A DNA stretch of 64,000 nt from Geodermatophilus sp. TF02-6. GTDB taxonomy: Bacteria > Actinomycetota > Actinomycetes > Mycobacteriales > Geodermatophilaceae. Under the pieces are notes generated by a model, which saw only the letters and a list, made by a program, of their open reading frames with translations, did not search any database and was not told the origin of the DNA. Location of the stretch: positions 42,410-106,409 of the forward strand of contig NZ_QOHF01000018.1 in the NCBI RefSeq assembly GCF_003319115.1, written 5' to 3'. Position numbers and translations under genes: made by a program. Shown here piece after piece: positions 1 to 7,331 of this stretch. The stretch's first letter is position 1. Every line of letters starts with the position of its first letter.

Positions 1-920
1 GTCGCGAGGTGCCGCTCGGCGGCCCACGGGCGATGACGGTGCGCCGCACGCTTCCCCAGCGCGCTCGTTCCCTCATCGGGGCGTGGTGTTTCGTCGACCA
101 CTACGGGCCCGACGACGTGGCCCGCACCGGCGGGATGGACGTCCCTCCGCATCCGCACACCGGCCTGCAGACGGTCAGCTGGCTGTTCGCCGGCGAGATC
201 GAGCACCGGGACAGCGGCGGTGTGCACGAACTCGTCCGGCCCGGCGAGCTGAACCTGATGACCGGCGGGTCCGGCGTCGCGCACTCGGAGGTCTCCACGG
301 CCGGCACCGGCACCCTGCACGGGGTCCAGCTGTGGGTGGCGTTGCCCGACTCCGCGCGCAACGTGCCCCGGGACTTCGTCCACCACGTCCCCGAGCCGCT
401 GCACCTCGACGGCGCGACCGGGCGGGTGCTGCTGGGCGCGCTGGCGGGCTGCACCTCGCCGGTGCCCACCCACACCCCGCTGCTCGGGGCGGAGCTGGTG
501 CTCGAACCGTTCGCGGAGCTCGACCTCGACGTCGCCGCGGACTTCGAGCACGGAGCGCTCGTGGACGCCGGCCCCGTCCGGCTCGACGGCGTGGAACTGG
601 CCCGAGCCGAGCTGGGCTACCTGCCGCCCGGCGCGGACCGGCTGCGGCTGGCCAACCCGGGCGGCCGGCGCGCCCGCGTGCTGCTGCTGGGTGGGGAGCC
701 CTTCGGCGAGCCGCTGCTGATGTGGTGGAACTTCGTGGGCCGCAGCCACGAGGAGATCGCCGGCTTCCGCGAGGAGTGGGAGGCCGGGTCGGCGCGCTTC
801 GGCCGGGTCGAGGGATACCGCGGCCGGGTGGCGCGCCTGCCGGCGCCAGCGATGCCCACCGTCCGAATCCGGCCGCGCCTGTCACCGCCCCGCTCCGGGG
901 ATCCCAGCGCCTGGGGATGA
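1..920 (+). CDS. Pirin family protein, 5' end outside the window
   Basis: Cupin-type metalloprotein of the pirin family; bacterial members are metal-dependent redox or quercetinase-like proteins of uncertain physiological role. The frame is open to the first base of the window, and the residues just before the first possible start (a GTG at 9) already look like pirin sequence (REVPLGGPRAM), so the true start probably lies upstream and the gene is cut by the window edge. The N-terminal cupin carries the metal-binding HPH of HPHTGLQTVSW and the later HSE of GVAHSEVS, matching the His-His-His-Glu set of pirins. The C-terminal half is the pirin_C cupin, with the motif LLLGGEPFGEPLLMWWNFVGR. A second, diverged pirin follows in the same direction. 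Family assignment is firm; substrate is unknown. Confidence 0.88.
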   Translation, partial: REVPLGGPRAMTVRRTLPQRARSLIGAWCFVDHYGPDDVARTGGMDVPPHPHTGLQTVSWLFAGEIEHRDSGGVHELVRPGELNLMTGGSGVAHSEVSTAGTGTLHGVQLWVALPDSARNVPRDFVHHVPEPLHLDGATGRVLLGALAGCTSPVPTHTPLLGAELVLEPFAELDLDVAADFEHGALVDAGPVRLDGVELARAELGYLPPGADRLRLANPGGRRARVLLLGGEPFGEPLLMWWNFVGRSHEEIAGFREEWEAGSARFGRVEGYRGRVARLPAPAMPTVRIRPRLSPPRSGDPSAWG

Positions 921-1027
921 GCACGGCGGCAGCCGGAGGGGCCGTGCCGGACCCGCCCGCGTGGCCGCGGCGTTAGGGTGCCCGAACCGCGCCCGGCCGC
1001 CGGGCGGGGAACGAGGAGGGACACGCC

Positions 1028-2032
1028 ATGCCCGCTGTCACCGTCGAGGACATCACGGTCCTGCCCCGGATCCCGCTGCCGGATCCGGCGCTGGCACGGC
1101 AGCGCGCCCCGCGCAGCATCACGACGGCGCCGCGGGGTCTGGAGGGTGAGGGCTTTCCGGTGCGGCGGGCGTTCGCGGGGGCCGGCCTGGCCGACCTCGA
1201 CCCGTTCATCCACCTGGACCAGATGGGTGAGGTGGACTACGGGCCGGGGGAGCCGAAGGGCACGCCCTGGCATCCGCACCGCGGCTTCGAAACGGTCACC
1301 TACATGATCGACGGCGTCCTCCAGCACAACGACTCGCTCGGCGGCGGCGGCGTCATCTCCGACGGAGACACGCAGTGGATGACGGCTGGGCAGGGGATCT
1401 TGCACATCGAGACCCCGCCCGAGCACCTGGTCGCCAGCGGTGGCTGCTTCCACGGGCTGCAGCTGTGGGTGAACCTGCCGAAGGCGCAGAAGTGGATCGA
1501 CCCCCGGTACCAGGATCTCGCCGGGGAGCAGGTGCGGCTCCTGGCTTCCGACGACGGCGGCGCGCTGGTGCGGGTCATCGCCGGGAACCTGGCCGGGTGG
1601 GCCGGGCCGGGCTCGACCCACACGCCGATCACGATGGTGCACGCGACCGTGAGTCCGGGAGCGCGCATGGTCCTGCCGTGGGAACCGGACTTCAACGCGC
1701 TGGTGTACGTGCTGGCCGGCCGCGGCACGGTGGGCGCCCGGCGGCGACCGGTGGAGACGGGGCAGCTCGCCGTCCTCGGCGACGGGGACGCGATCACGGT
1801 GGCCGCCGATCCCGAGCAGGACGGCCGGACCCGGACGATGGAGGTGCTGTTGCTCGGCGGGCGGCCCATCCGGGAGCCGGTCGCCTGGGCGGGTCCGTTC
1901 GTGATGAGCACCGAGACCGAGGTGCGGCAGGCGTTCGAGGACTTCCAGGCCGGCCGGCTCGGGCAGATCCCGGCCGTGCACAACGCCCCGACCGACCTGC
2001 TGGTCACCCAGACAGACTCGCCGCTCGACTGA
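1028..2032 (+). CDS. Pirin family protein
   Basis: Second pirin, 334 aa, full length. The ATG at 1028 follows a GAGGAGGG ribosome site. The metal site is visible as HPHRGFETVTY in the first cupin and as GQGILHIETPPE (His and Glu ligands) after it; the second cupin contains LLLGGRPIREPVAWAGPFVM. It is clearly diverged from the pirin just upstream, so the two are old paralogues rather than a recent duplication. Its stop codon overlaps the ATG of the small acetyltransferase that follows, so the two are probably translationally coupled. Role unknown; pirins are often linked to oxidative or aromatic stress. Confidence 0.9.
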   Translation: MPAVTVEDITVLPRIPLPDPALARQRAPRSITTAPRGLEGEGFPVRRAFAGAGLADLDPFIHLDQMGEVDYGPGEPKGTPWHPHRGFETVTYMIDGVLQHNDSLGGGGVISDGDTQWMTAGQGILHIETPPEHLVASGGCFHGLQLWVNLPKAQKWIDPRYQDLAGEQVRLLASDDGGALVRVIAGNLAGWAGPGSTHTPITMVHATVSPGARMVLPWEPDFNALVYVLAGRGTVGARRRPVETGQLAVLGDGDAITVAADPEQDGRTRTMEVLLLGGRPIREPVAWAGPFVMSTETEVRQAFEDFQAGRLGQIPAVHNAPTDLLVTQTDSPLD

Positions 2033-2361
2033 TGGGCAGCGGGTCGGAGGAGGCGGAAAGCCGCCGGGTGGTCGACAACCCCGAGCGGCAGCGGTACGAG
2101 GTCCTCGTCGATGGCGAGCTGGCCGGTTCTGCCGCGTACCAGAGGGCGGGCCAACTGGTCGTCTTCACCTCCACCGAGGTTGAGGTCCGCTTCGAGGGGC
2201 AGGGGCTGGGCGGCGAGCTGGTGCGCCGGGCCTTGGATGGCATCCGCCGCTCCGGGACGCCGGTGCTGCCGCTGTGCCCGTTCGTCCAGCAGTGGATGAG
2301 CCGTCACCCGGACTACCACGACCTCGACTACCGGCGGCCGGAGAGCCACGTGTCCGATTGA
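2032..2361 (+). CDS. Small GNAT-fold N-acetyltransferase
   Basis: A 109-aa protein beginning at an ATG that overlaps the stop of the preceding pirin (ATGA). It matches the short single-domain GCN5-related acetyltransferase family (Acetyltransf_CG, YjdJ type). Visible features are a YEVLVDGELAGSAAY strand pair, the acetyl-CoA phosphate-binding turn GQGLGGELVRRALD, and the C-terminal CPFVQQWMSRHPDY with the conserved Cys/Pro and HP(D/E)Y. Its substrate is unknown. The overlap with the pirin suggests co-expression. Confidence 0.8.
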   Translation: MGSGSEEAESRRVVDNPERQRYEVLVDGELAGSAAYQRAGQLVVFTSTEVEVRFEGQGLGGELVRRALDGIRRSGTPVLPLCPFVQQWMSRHPDYHDLDYRRPESHVSD

Positions 2362-2374
2362 GGAGGGCGGTGAC

Positions 2375-3322
2375 ATGACCGTTCAGGTGGGGCAGCGGTC
2401 CGCGGCGTGGCCGCGCTTGCGGGTGGCGGACTGGGCCGAGACCAAGGACACCCTGCACATGTGGACGCAGATCGTCGGGAAAGTCCGGATGGCCCATGCC
2501 CCGATGCTCAACCACTGGTGGCACGTCACCCTGTACGTCACTCCGCGCGGCCTGACCACCTCGGCGGTCCCGTACCGCGACGGCGCCTTCGACATCGAGT
2601 TCGACTTCGTCGAGCACGTGCTGCGCATCCGCAGCAGCAACGGCGGCACCCGCGCGGTGGCGCTGGAGCCCAAGCCGGTGGCCGAGTTCTACGCGCAGAC
2701 CATGCAAGGACTGGGTGAGCTGGGCATCGAGGCGCCGATCCAGGCGAGCCCCAACGAGGTGGACCCCGCGATCCCGTTCGCCGAGGACCACGTCCACGCC
2801 TCCTACGACCCGCACGCCACCCACCTGTTCTGGCGCCAGCTGCTGCAGGCCGACCGGGTGCTCGGCGCGTTCCGGTCCCACTTCGTCGGGAAGGTCAGCC
2901 CGGTGCACTTCTTCTGGGGGGCGATGGACATGGCCTGCACCCGGTTCTCCGGGCGGCCCGCCCCACCGCACCCCGGTGGTGCCCCCAACTGCCCGGACTG
3001 GGTGATGGTGGAGGGCTACTCCGGGGAGCTGTCCAGCGCCGGCTTCTGGCCCGGCGGTGGCGATGAGGGAGCGTTCTACGCCTACGCCTATCCGGAACCG
3101 GCCGGCTTCGCCGACCACCCGGTCGGTCCGGCCGGCGCCTTCTACAGCCGCGAGCTGGGCGAGTTCCTGCTGCCCTACGAGGTGGCAGCCGAGGCAGACG
3201 ATCCCGACGCGGCGCTGAGCGAGTTCCTCCACACCACCTACGAGGCGGCCGCGGAGCGCGGCGACTGGGATCGCGCGACGCTGGAGGACGACCCGGATCG
3301 GCTGGACCAGCACGAGCCGTAG
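2375..3322 (+). CDS. DUF5996 family protein
   Basis: A 315-aa protein starting at ATG 2375 behind an AGGAGGGCGG ribosome site, 13 bases after the acetyltransferase. It has the hallmark strings of DUF5996: DTLHMWTQIVGKVRMA near the N terminus, WWHVTLYVTPRGLTT, a central HLFWRQLLQADRV, and a C-terminal FFWGAMDMACTRFSGRPAP. No catalytic function has been assigned to this actinobacterial/proteobacterial family as far as I know. No signal peptide or membrane segment is seen. It is probably the last gene of the pirin-acetyltransferase operon. Confidence 0.85.
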   Translation: MTVQVGQRSAAWPRLRVADWAETKDTLHMWTQIVGKVRMAHAPMLNHWWHVTLYVTPRGLTTSAVPYRDGAFDIEFDFVEHVLRIRSSNGGTRAVALEPKPVAEFYAQTMQGLGELGIEAPIQASPNEVDPAIPFAEDHVHASYDPHATHLFWRQLLQADRVLGAFRSHFVGKVSPVHFFWGAMDMACTRFSGRPAPPHPGGAPNCPDWVMVEGYSGELSSAGFWPGGGDEGAFYAYAYPEPAGFADHPVGPAGAFYSRELGEFLLPYEVAAEADDPDAALSEFLHTTYEAAAERGDWDRATLEDDPDRLDQHEP

Positions 3323-3826
3323 CGGCCAACCGAGCGCGGGGAGCGATGAGCGTCAACCGGCTGTTCGCCCGACCAGCCGGAGATCGCCGGCTCAGCCAGG
3401 CCGCTGGGCACGGTGCACGCCGCGCCGGGCGATTCTCGCCCTACCGCACGGCGCTCGTCTTGCTGCGGGCCGCGTCGCGTCCGGCACCGGCAGGGGCCGG
3501 CTGCGGCCTGCGGTAGCCGCTGACTCGGGCAGGGCACCATGGGGATTCAGCCGGGTGCCTGCTGAGTGACGGTGTCGAAGAGCAGGTTGAGCCCCTCGGC
3601 CATGGTGGGGCGGGTGATGACGGCGTCGCGCACGCGCTGATGGGGCAGGGCGTCACCGCGCAGCTCGCTGCCCGATGCTCGGAGGCCAGTTCCTCGGCGA
3701 ACACGTCCCGCCGCTGGCGGGGGCCGCAGGAGGGGGACCGTCCCGATCGATGAGATCTCTCGGCGGATCGGGTCTGGGCTACGTGGACGGCGGTGCGTCC
3801 TGCGAGGCGATGATGGGAGAGCAGCG
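3323..3826. other. About 500-bp gap holding degenerate sequence
   Basis: No intact gene is apparent between the DUF5996 gene and the VOC gene. The only recognisable content is a 38-codon minus-strand remnant of a flavin disulphide oxidoreductase (3547-3663). The rest is GC-rich sequence with short open frames in several directions that resemble nothing I know. Confidence 0.6.
3547..3663 (-). pseudogene. C-terminal remnant of a pyridine nucleotide-disulphide oxidoreductase
   Basis: About 38 codons ending in a stop at 3547 contain RVRDAVITRPTMAEGLNLLF. This closely matches the extreme C terminus of mercuric-reductase-like and dihydrolipoamide-dehydrogenase-like flavoproteins, where the dimerisation domain ends in a TALRDAIxxHPTMAEGLNxLF-type motif. 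The catalytic His of the usual HPT is Arg here. The remaining 400 or so residues are missing upstream, so this is a dead 3' fragment. The match is from recall of the family, not from an alignment. Confidence 0.6.
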
Positions 3827-4174
3827 ATGGCGGTAGGCGTGTTCGCCGGCATCCCGGTCAGGGACCACCGGACGGCGGTCCAGTGGTACGGGCGGTTGCT
3901 CGGAGCCGAGCCGTCGTTCCACCCCAACGACGTCGAGGCCGTGTGGCAACTGGCCGAGGACCGCTACGTGTACGTCATCCAGGACGCCGACCGGGCCGGC
4001 GGCGCGGTCAGCACGATCTGGGTCGACGACCCCGTCGCCGAGGTCGCGAGGATCGCCGGACAGGGCCTGGAACCGGTCGACGTCGAGAAGCACGGGGGAG
4101 TGTGGAAGTACGTCTTCCACGACGCCGACGGCAACGAGACGGGGATCGGCGGAGAGGTCTCACCGGCCGAATAG
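3827..4174 (+). CDS. VOC (glyoxalase-like) family protein
   Basis: A 115-aa single-module vicinal-oxygen-chelate protein. It opens with VFAGIPVRDHRTAVQWYGRLLG, the usual first beta-alpha-beta of glyoxalase/bleomycin-resistance folds, and closes with WKYVFHDADGNETGIGGE, the second-module DPDGN-type turn with a Glu. The ATG at 3827 follows GGGAGAGCAGCG. VOC proteins of this size act as dimers on small electrophiles or as binding proteins; substrate cannot be read from the sequence. It stands near a second VOC gene and two reductase-like genes. Confidence 0.82.
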   Translation: MAVGVFAGIPVRDHRTAVQWYGRLLGAEPSFHPNDVEAVWQLAEDRYVYVIQDADRAGGAVSTIWVDDPVAEVARIAGQGLEPVDVEKHGGVWKYVFHDADGNETGIGGEVSPAE

Positions 4175-4321
4175 GTGCGGCCCGGACCGCACCTCCTCGT
4201 CGGCAGCGCAGAGCCAGGCGTGGACGGCGTCGGCGGACGCACGCAGTGCGATGAGAACCGTCGTCGGACGCCGTCAGACGTGCGGAGGTCGAACCCCCTT
4301 CGACGGAACCGGGAGGAACCG

Positions 4322-4933
4322 ATGGGACGCATCCACATCGACCTGTTCTGCAGCCTGGACCTCGTCGCCCAGGCGCCCGGCGGCGGGGAGGCGGACCAGG
4401 CCGACGACGGGTTCTCCTACGCGGGCTGGCAGTGGCCGCTGATGGACGACGTCGTCGACGAACGCATCGACGCGGGCATGAGCGGGATGGACGCCCTCCT
4501 GCTGGGCCGCAGGACCTACGAGTTCTTCGCCGGGTTCTGGCCCTCTCCGGAGGACGAGGTCGCGCGGCTGTTCAACGGGGCACACAAGTACGTCGCGTCA
4601 CGGGGAACTCCGCAGCTCACCTGGGAGGAGTCGACCCGGATCGGCGCCGACCTCGCGACCGAGGTGCGGGAGCTGCGGGACCGGCACGAGAAGGTCTACG
4701 TCTCCGGCAGCCTCGACCTCGTGCAGACCCTGCTCGCCGAGGGGCTCTACGACCAGCTCACGCTCTTCGTGCACCCGCTCGTGCTCGGCGCGGGCAAGAA
4801 GGTCTTCCAGGGTGGCGCCCTCCCGACCGGCCTGCGACTCGTGGAACCCGCGATCACCTCGCCGAAGGGCGCCGTGGTGCTGCGGTACGAGCCGACCGGC
4901 CGCCCGCCCGAGACGGGCGTCATGCCGAGCTGA
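4322..4933 (+). CDS. Dihydrofolate reductase family protein (RibD C-terminal type)
   Basis: A 203-aa protein of the DHFR/RibD_C superfamily (YyaP/YwjB-like). The ATG at 4322 follows a GGAGGAACC ribosome site. It starts RIHIDLFCSLDLVAQAPGG, has the central GMDALLLGRRTYEFFAGFW motif typical of the family, then KVYVSGSLDLVQTLL and the C-terminal LFVHPLVLGAGKKVF. These proteins bind NADPH and are not normally essential folate enzymes; physiological substrate unknown. A full-length paralogue lies at 6016 and a deleted one at 5264. Confidence 0.85.
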   Translation: MGRIHIDLFCSLDLVAQAPGGGEADQADDGFSYAGWQWPLMDDVVDERIDAGMSGMDALLLGRRTYEFFAGFWPSPEDEVARLFNGAHKYVASRGTPQLTWEESTRIGADLATEVRELRDRHEKVYVSGSLDLVQTLLAEGLYDQLTLFVHPLVLGAGKKVFQGGALPTGLRLVEPAITSPKGAVVLRYEPTGRPPETGVMPS

Positions 4934-5010
4934 GGCGCGGGTCCCGCCGCCGTCCGCACCTCGCCGACCGGTGAGGTGACCCATCCCGACCCCACAGGAG
5001 GGTGATCACG

Positions 5011-5259
5011 ATGGAGAACTTCGCACAGGCGCAGGCCCGCGCACCCGACCTCGGGGAGACGTCCGCGATCCCCGTACGTCTGGTTCCGCTGCCGAACGGC
5101 CCGTACGAGGTGACCGGGCTGCTGGAGATCGCCCGTCCGGACGGCGACCCGATCGGAGCACCCGCGTCCAAGGTGCACCTGTGCCGGTGCGGTCGCTCGG
5201 CGGACAAGCCGTTCTGCGACGGGTCGCACGCGCGCACCGGGTGGACGGACGGGGCCTGA
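5011..5259 (+). CDS. CDGSH iron-sulphur domain protein
   Basis: An 82-aa protein with the CDGSH zinc-finger-like [2Fe-2S] site: Cys58, Cys60, Cys69 and His73 in CRCGRSADKPFCDGSH. Such domains hold a redox-active [2Fe-2S] cluster with three Cys and one His ligand. I chose ATG 5011 because the AGGAGG ribosome site ends about 8 bases before it, whereas the in-frame GTG at 5002 abuts the site. A deleted DHFR-like gene follows after only 4 bases. Confidence 0.88.
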   Translation: MENFAQAQARAPDLGETSAIPVRLVPLPNGPYEVTGLLEIARPDGDPIGAPASKVHLCRCGRSADKPFCDGSHARTGWTDGA

Positions 5260-5263
5260 CCCG

Positions 5264-5410
5264 GTGTCGGCGACCGTGCTGCACACGTCGATGTCCCTCG
5301 ACGGGTTCATCGCCGGGCACGTCGAGCTCGAGCGCACCCGGGTCCTGCCGGGGGAGGCCGGGGTGACCCACCTGCACCACCGGGTCCGGCGGACGGCAGC
5401 AGCGGCGTGA
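5264..5410 (+). pseudogene. DHFR-family gene with a large in-frame internal deletion
   Basis: A 48-codon frame (GTG start 5264, stop 5410) joins two recognisable ends of one family. The first 18 codons read like the N terminus of a DHFR/RibD_C protein (LHTSMSLDGFIAG). The next part, HVELERTRVLPGEAGVTHL, reads like the C terminus of the same family. About 150 residues between them are missing, including the GRRTYE motif and the NADPH pocket, so the product cannot fold as a reductase. The frame is intact and its stop overlaps the GTG of the next VOC gene, so it may still serve translational coupling. Confidence 0.7.
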
Positions 5411-5823
5411 GGACCCTGCACGTCGGGCTCCGGGTGGCCGACCTGGACCGGTCACTGGCCTTCTACCGAGCCCTGGGCTACGAACTGGTCGGCAGCGTGC
5501 CCGACACCCCGCTGGGTCGCCTCACCATGCTGAAGCTGCCCGGGGACGACTTCGTGAGCCTGGAGCTCGTGCACGACCCGGCGGGCGACCCGGTCCACCG
5601 CGGCAACCGCCTCAGCCACCTCGTCGTCCAGACCGCGGACCTGGACGCGACCACCGCCCGGCTCGCAGCCGGCGGCATCGACACCGAGGTGCCCGGCGCG
5701 CCGGACGAACCGGACGAGATCCGCACGGCGTGGGTCACCGACCCCGACGGCGTCCGGATCGAGCTGGTCCAGTGGCCGCCCGACCACCCCGACGGCATGA
5801 CCGCCGCCGACTTCACCGACTGA
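5407..5823 (+). CDS. VOC family protein, lactoylglutathione-lyase-like
   Basis: A 138-aa two-module glyoxalase-fold protein starting at a GTG that overlaps the previous stop (GTGA). It begins LHVGLRVADLDRSLAFYRALGYE, the classic glyoxalase I start with a metal-ligand His, has FVSLELVHDP with a Glu in the next strand, NRLSHLVVQTADLD opening module two, and ends with TDPDGVRIELVQWP, which carries the last ligand Glu. The His-Glu-His-Glu pattern suggests a divalent-metal enzyme. Whether it acts on methylglyoxal-thiol adducts or another substrate is not decidable. Confidence 0.83.
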   Translation: MRTLHVGLRVADLDRSLAFYRALGYELVGSVPDTPLGRLTMLKLPGDDFVSLELVHDPAGDPVHRGNRLSHLVVQTADLDATTARLAAGGIDTEVPGAPDEPDEIRTAWVTDPDGVRIELVQWPPDHPDGMTAADFTD

Positions 5824-5840
5824 ACCCACGGGGAGAGTCC

Positions 5841-5993
5841 GTGCAGGTGGGCGCGCACGGGGTCGAGCTCTGCACCGAGACCTCCCGGGAGCCGGGGGAC
5901 CCGCCGCCCACTACGCCCCGGCGGCACGTAGCGCGGACGACCTCACCAGCGGACACCGTGGGAGCAGCCGTCGGGTGCCACAGCGCCTGTTGA
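5841..5993 (+). pseudogene. N-terminal remnant of an alpha/beta hydrolase
   Basis: Starting at GTG 5841 behind GGGGAGAG, about 22 codons (VQVGAHGVELCTETSREPGD) match the characteristic N terminus of actinobacterial alpha/beta hydrolases, where a GVELCTExFGDP segment precedes the oxyanion-hole strand. The similarity ends there and the frame stops at 5993 with low-complexity sequence, so the nucleophile, acid and His are absent. It looks like a 5' scar of a deleted gene. Confidence 0.5.
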
Positions 5994-6015
5994 TCAGCGA
6001 TCGGAGGAGGACTTG

Positions 6016-6615
6016 ATGGGCAAGGTCATCGCGACGGCGTCGATGTCGCTGGACGGCTACATCGCCAAGCACGACGACACCATCGGCCGATTGTTCGACT
6101 GGCTGCAGAACGGGGACGTCGAGTTCTCGACCGCGACGCCGGGGATGACCGTCCACCTGACCCCGCCCAGCGCCGCGTACTGGCGACGGCGGGCCGCCAC
6201 GCTCGGTGCGATCGTCTGCGGCCGGACGCTGTTCGACTTCACCGACGGCTGGGGTGGGCGACACACCAAGGACGTGCCGGTCGTGGTCGTCACCCACTCC
6301 GTGCCGACCGACTGGGTCGCCGCCCATCCCGACGCGCAGGTGTCCTTCGTGACCTCCGGGGTGGAGGCCGCCGTCGCGCGGGCGCAGGAGCTCGCCGGCG
6401 ACCGGGTCGTCGAGGTCACCGCCGGGACCATCGCCCGGCAGTGTCTCGAGCTCGGGTTGCTCGACGAGGTGGCCGTCGACCTGGTACCGGTCGTCATGGG
6501 CCAGGGCCGCCCGTTCTTCGGCGAACTCTCCCTCGACGACGCCCTCCTGGGCGACCCCACGCTCAGCATCCAGGGTGACCGGGTCACCCACCTGGTGTTC
6601 CCCGTACTGCGCTGA
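6016..6615 (+). CDS. Dihydrofolate reductase family protein
   Basis: A 199-aa RibD_C/DHFR-fold protein. The ATG at 6016 follows GGAGGAGG with good spacing; a TTG just before it is less likely. The N terminus KVIATASMSLDGYIAKHDDTIG and the GAIVCGRTLFDFTDGWGG motif are typical. The later VEVTAGTIARQCLELGLLDE and LVPVVMGQGRPFF complete the fold. It is a paralogue of the gene at 4322 and of the deleted copy at 5264. Function beyond NAD(P)H-dependent reduction is not known for this clade. Confidence 0.85.
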   Translation: MGKVIATASMSLDGYIAKHDDTIGRLFDWLQNGDVEFSTATPGMTVHLTPPSAAYWRRRAATLGAIVCGRTLFDFTDGWGGRHTKDVPVVVVTHSVPTDWVAAHPDAQVSFVTSGVEAAVARAQELAGDRVVEVTAGTIARQCLELGLLDEVAVDLVPVVMGQGRPFFGELSLDDALLGDPTLSIQGDRVTHLVFPVLR

Positions 6616-6716
6616 CCGCGCGCGGGAGCCGCTCGCGTTGGCCGACGCCACCCTCAGCGCCGCTCGACGACCTGCGTGCCCGGCCGGGACACACCCCGTC
6701 GGCCGGTCCCGGGGAC

Positions 6717-7199
6717 TCAGGCGGTGGAGGCGTCCAGCGCGAGCCGCTGGCGAAGGTCGGCGACGTGGCCGCGAGCCGGGACGTCGTACCGGGCCAGCTC
6801 GACCCGCCCGTCCTCGTCCAGGACGAAGGTGCAGCGCAGCGGCCCGGTGACGGTCCGCCCGTCGATGCTCTTCTCTCCCCAGGCGCCGTACGTCCGGTGC
6901 ACCGCGTGCTCCTGGTCGGCCAGCAGCGGGAAGGTCAGCGACTGGTCCTGGCGGAACCGCTGGAGGTCGGCGGGCTGGTCCGGCGAGACGCCGATGACGG
7001 TGTAGCCGGCCGAGTCCAAGGACGCCAGGTTGTCCCGGAAGTCGCAGGCCTCGGCGGTGCAGCCCGGCGTTCCGGCGGCCGGGTAGAAGTAGAGGATCAC
7101 CTTGCCCCCGCGCAGGTCTGTCAGGGAGACCTCGTCGCCGTCGGGGGTCGGCAGGGTGAAGTCGGGGGCCGGATCACCTGGTTGGAGCCGCGTCGGCAT
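6717..7199 (-). CDS. bcp: Peroxiredoxin, BCP/PrxQ type
   Basis: A 160-aa thiol peroxidase that reduces H2O2 and organic peroxides with thioredoxin-type donors. The motif PAAGTPGCTAEACDF has the peroxidatic Cys47 and a resolving Cys52 five residues on, the signature of atypical 2-Cys PrxQ/BCP enzymes. The ATG at 7199 follows GGAGGAAG. It lies downstream of, and in the same direction as, a urate operon whose uricase releases H2O2; the 132-base gap after the permease leaves open whether it is co-transcribed. Confidence 0.9.
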   Translation of the reverse strand: MPTRLQPGDPAPDFTLPTPDGDEVSLTDLRGGKVILYFYPAAGTPGCTAEACDFRDNLASLDSAGYTVIGVSPDQPADLQRFRQDQSLTFPLLADQEHAVHRTYGAWGEKSIDGRTVTGPLRCTFVLDEDGRVELARYDVPARGHVADLRQRLALDASTA

Positions 7200-7331
7200 G
7201 GGTCTTCCTCCTCGGTGCACGGTGGCTGGCTTGGTGCATGGTGGCTGGCCGAACAGGTCGCCGTGGAACGGGCGAGGAGCTCCGCGGACGACGGAGCGGC
7301 CCCGGTCGGGTCCGCTCCGTCGTTCCGGCGG

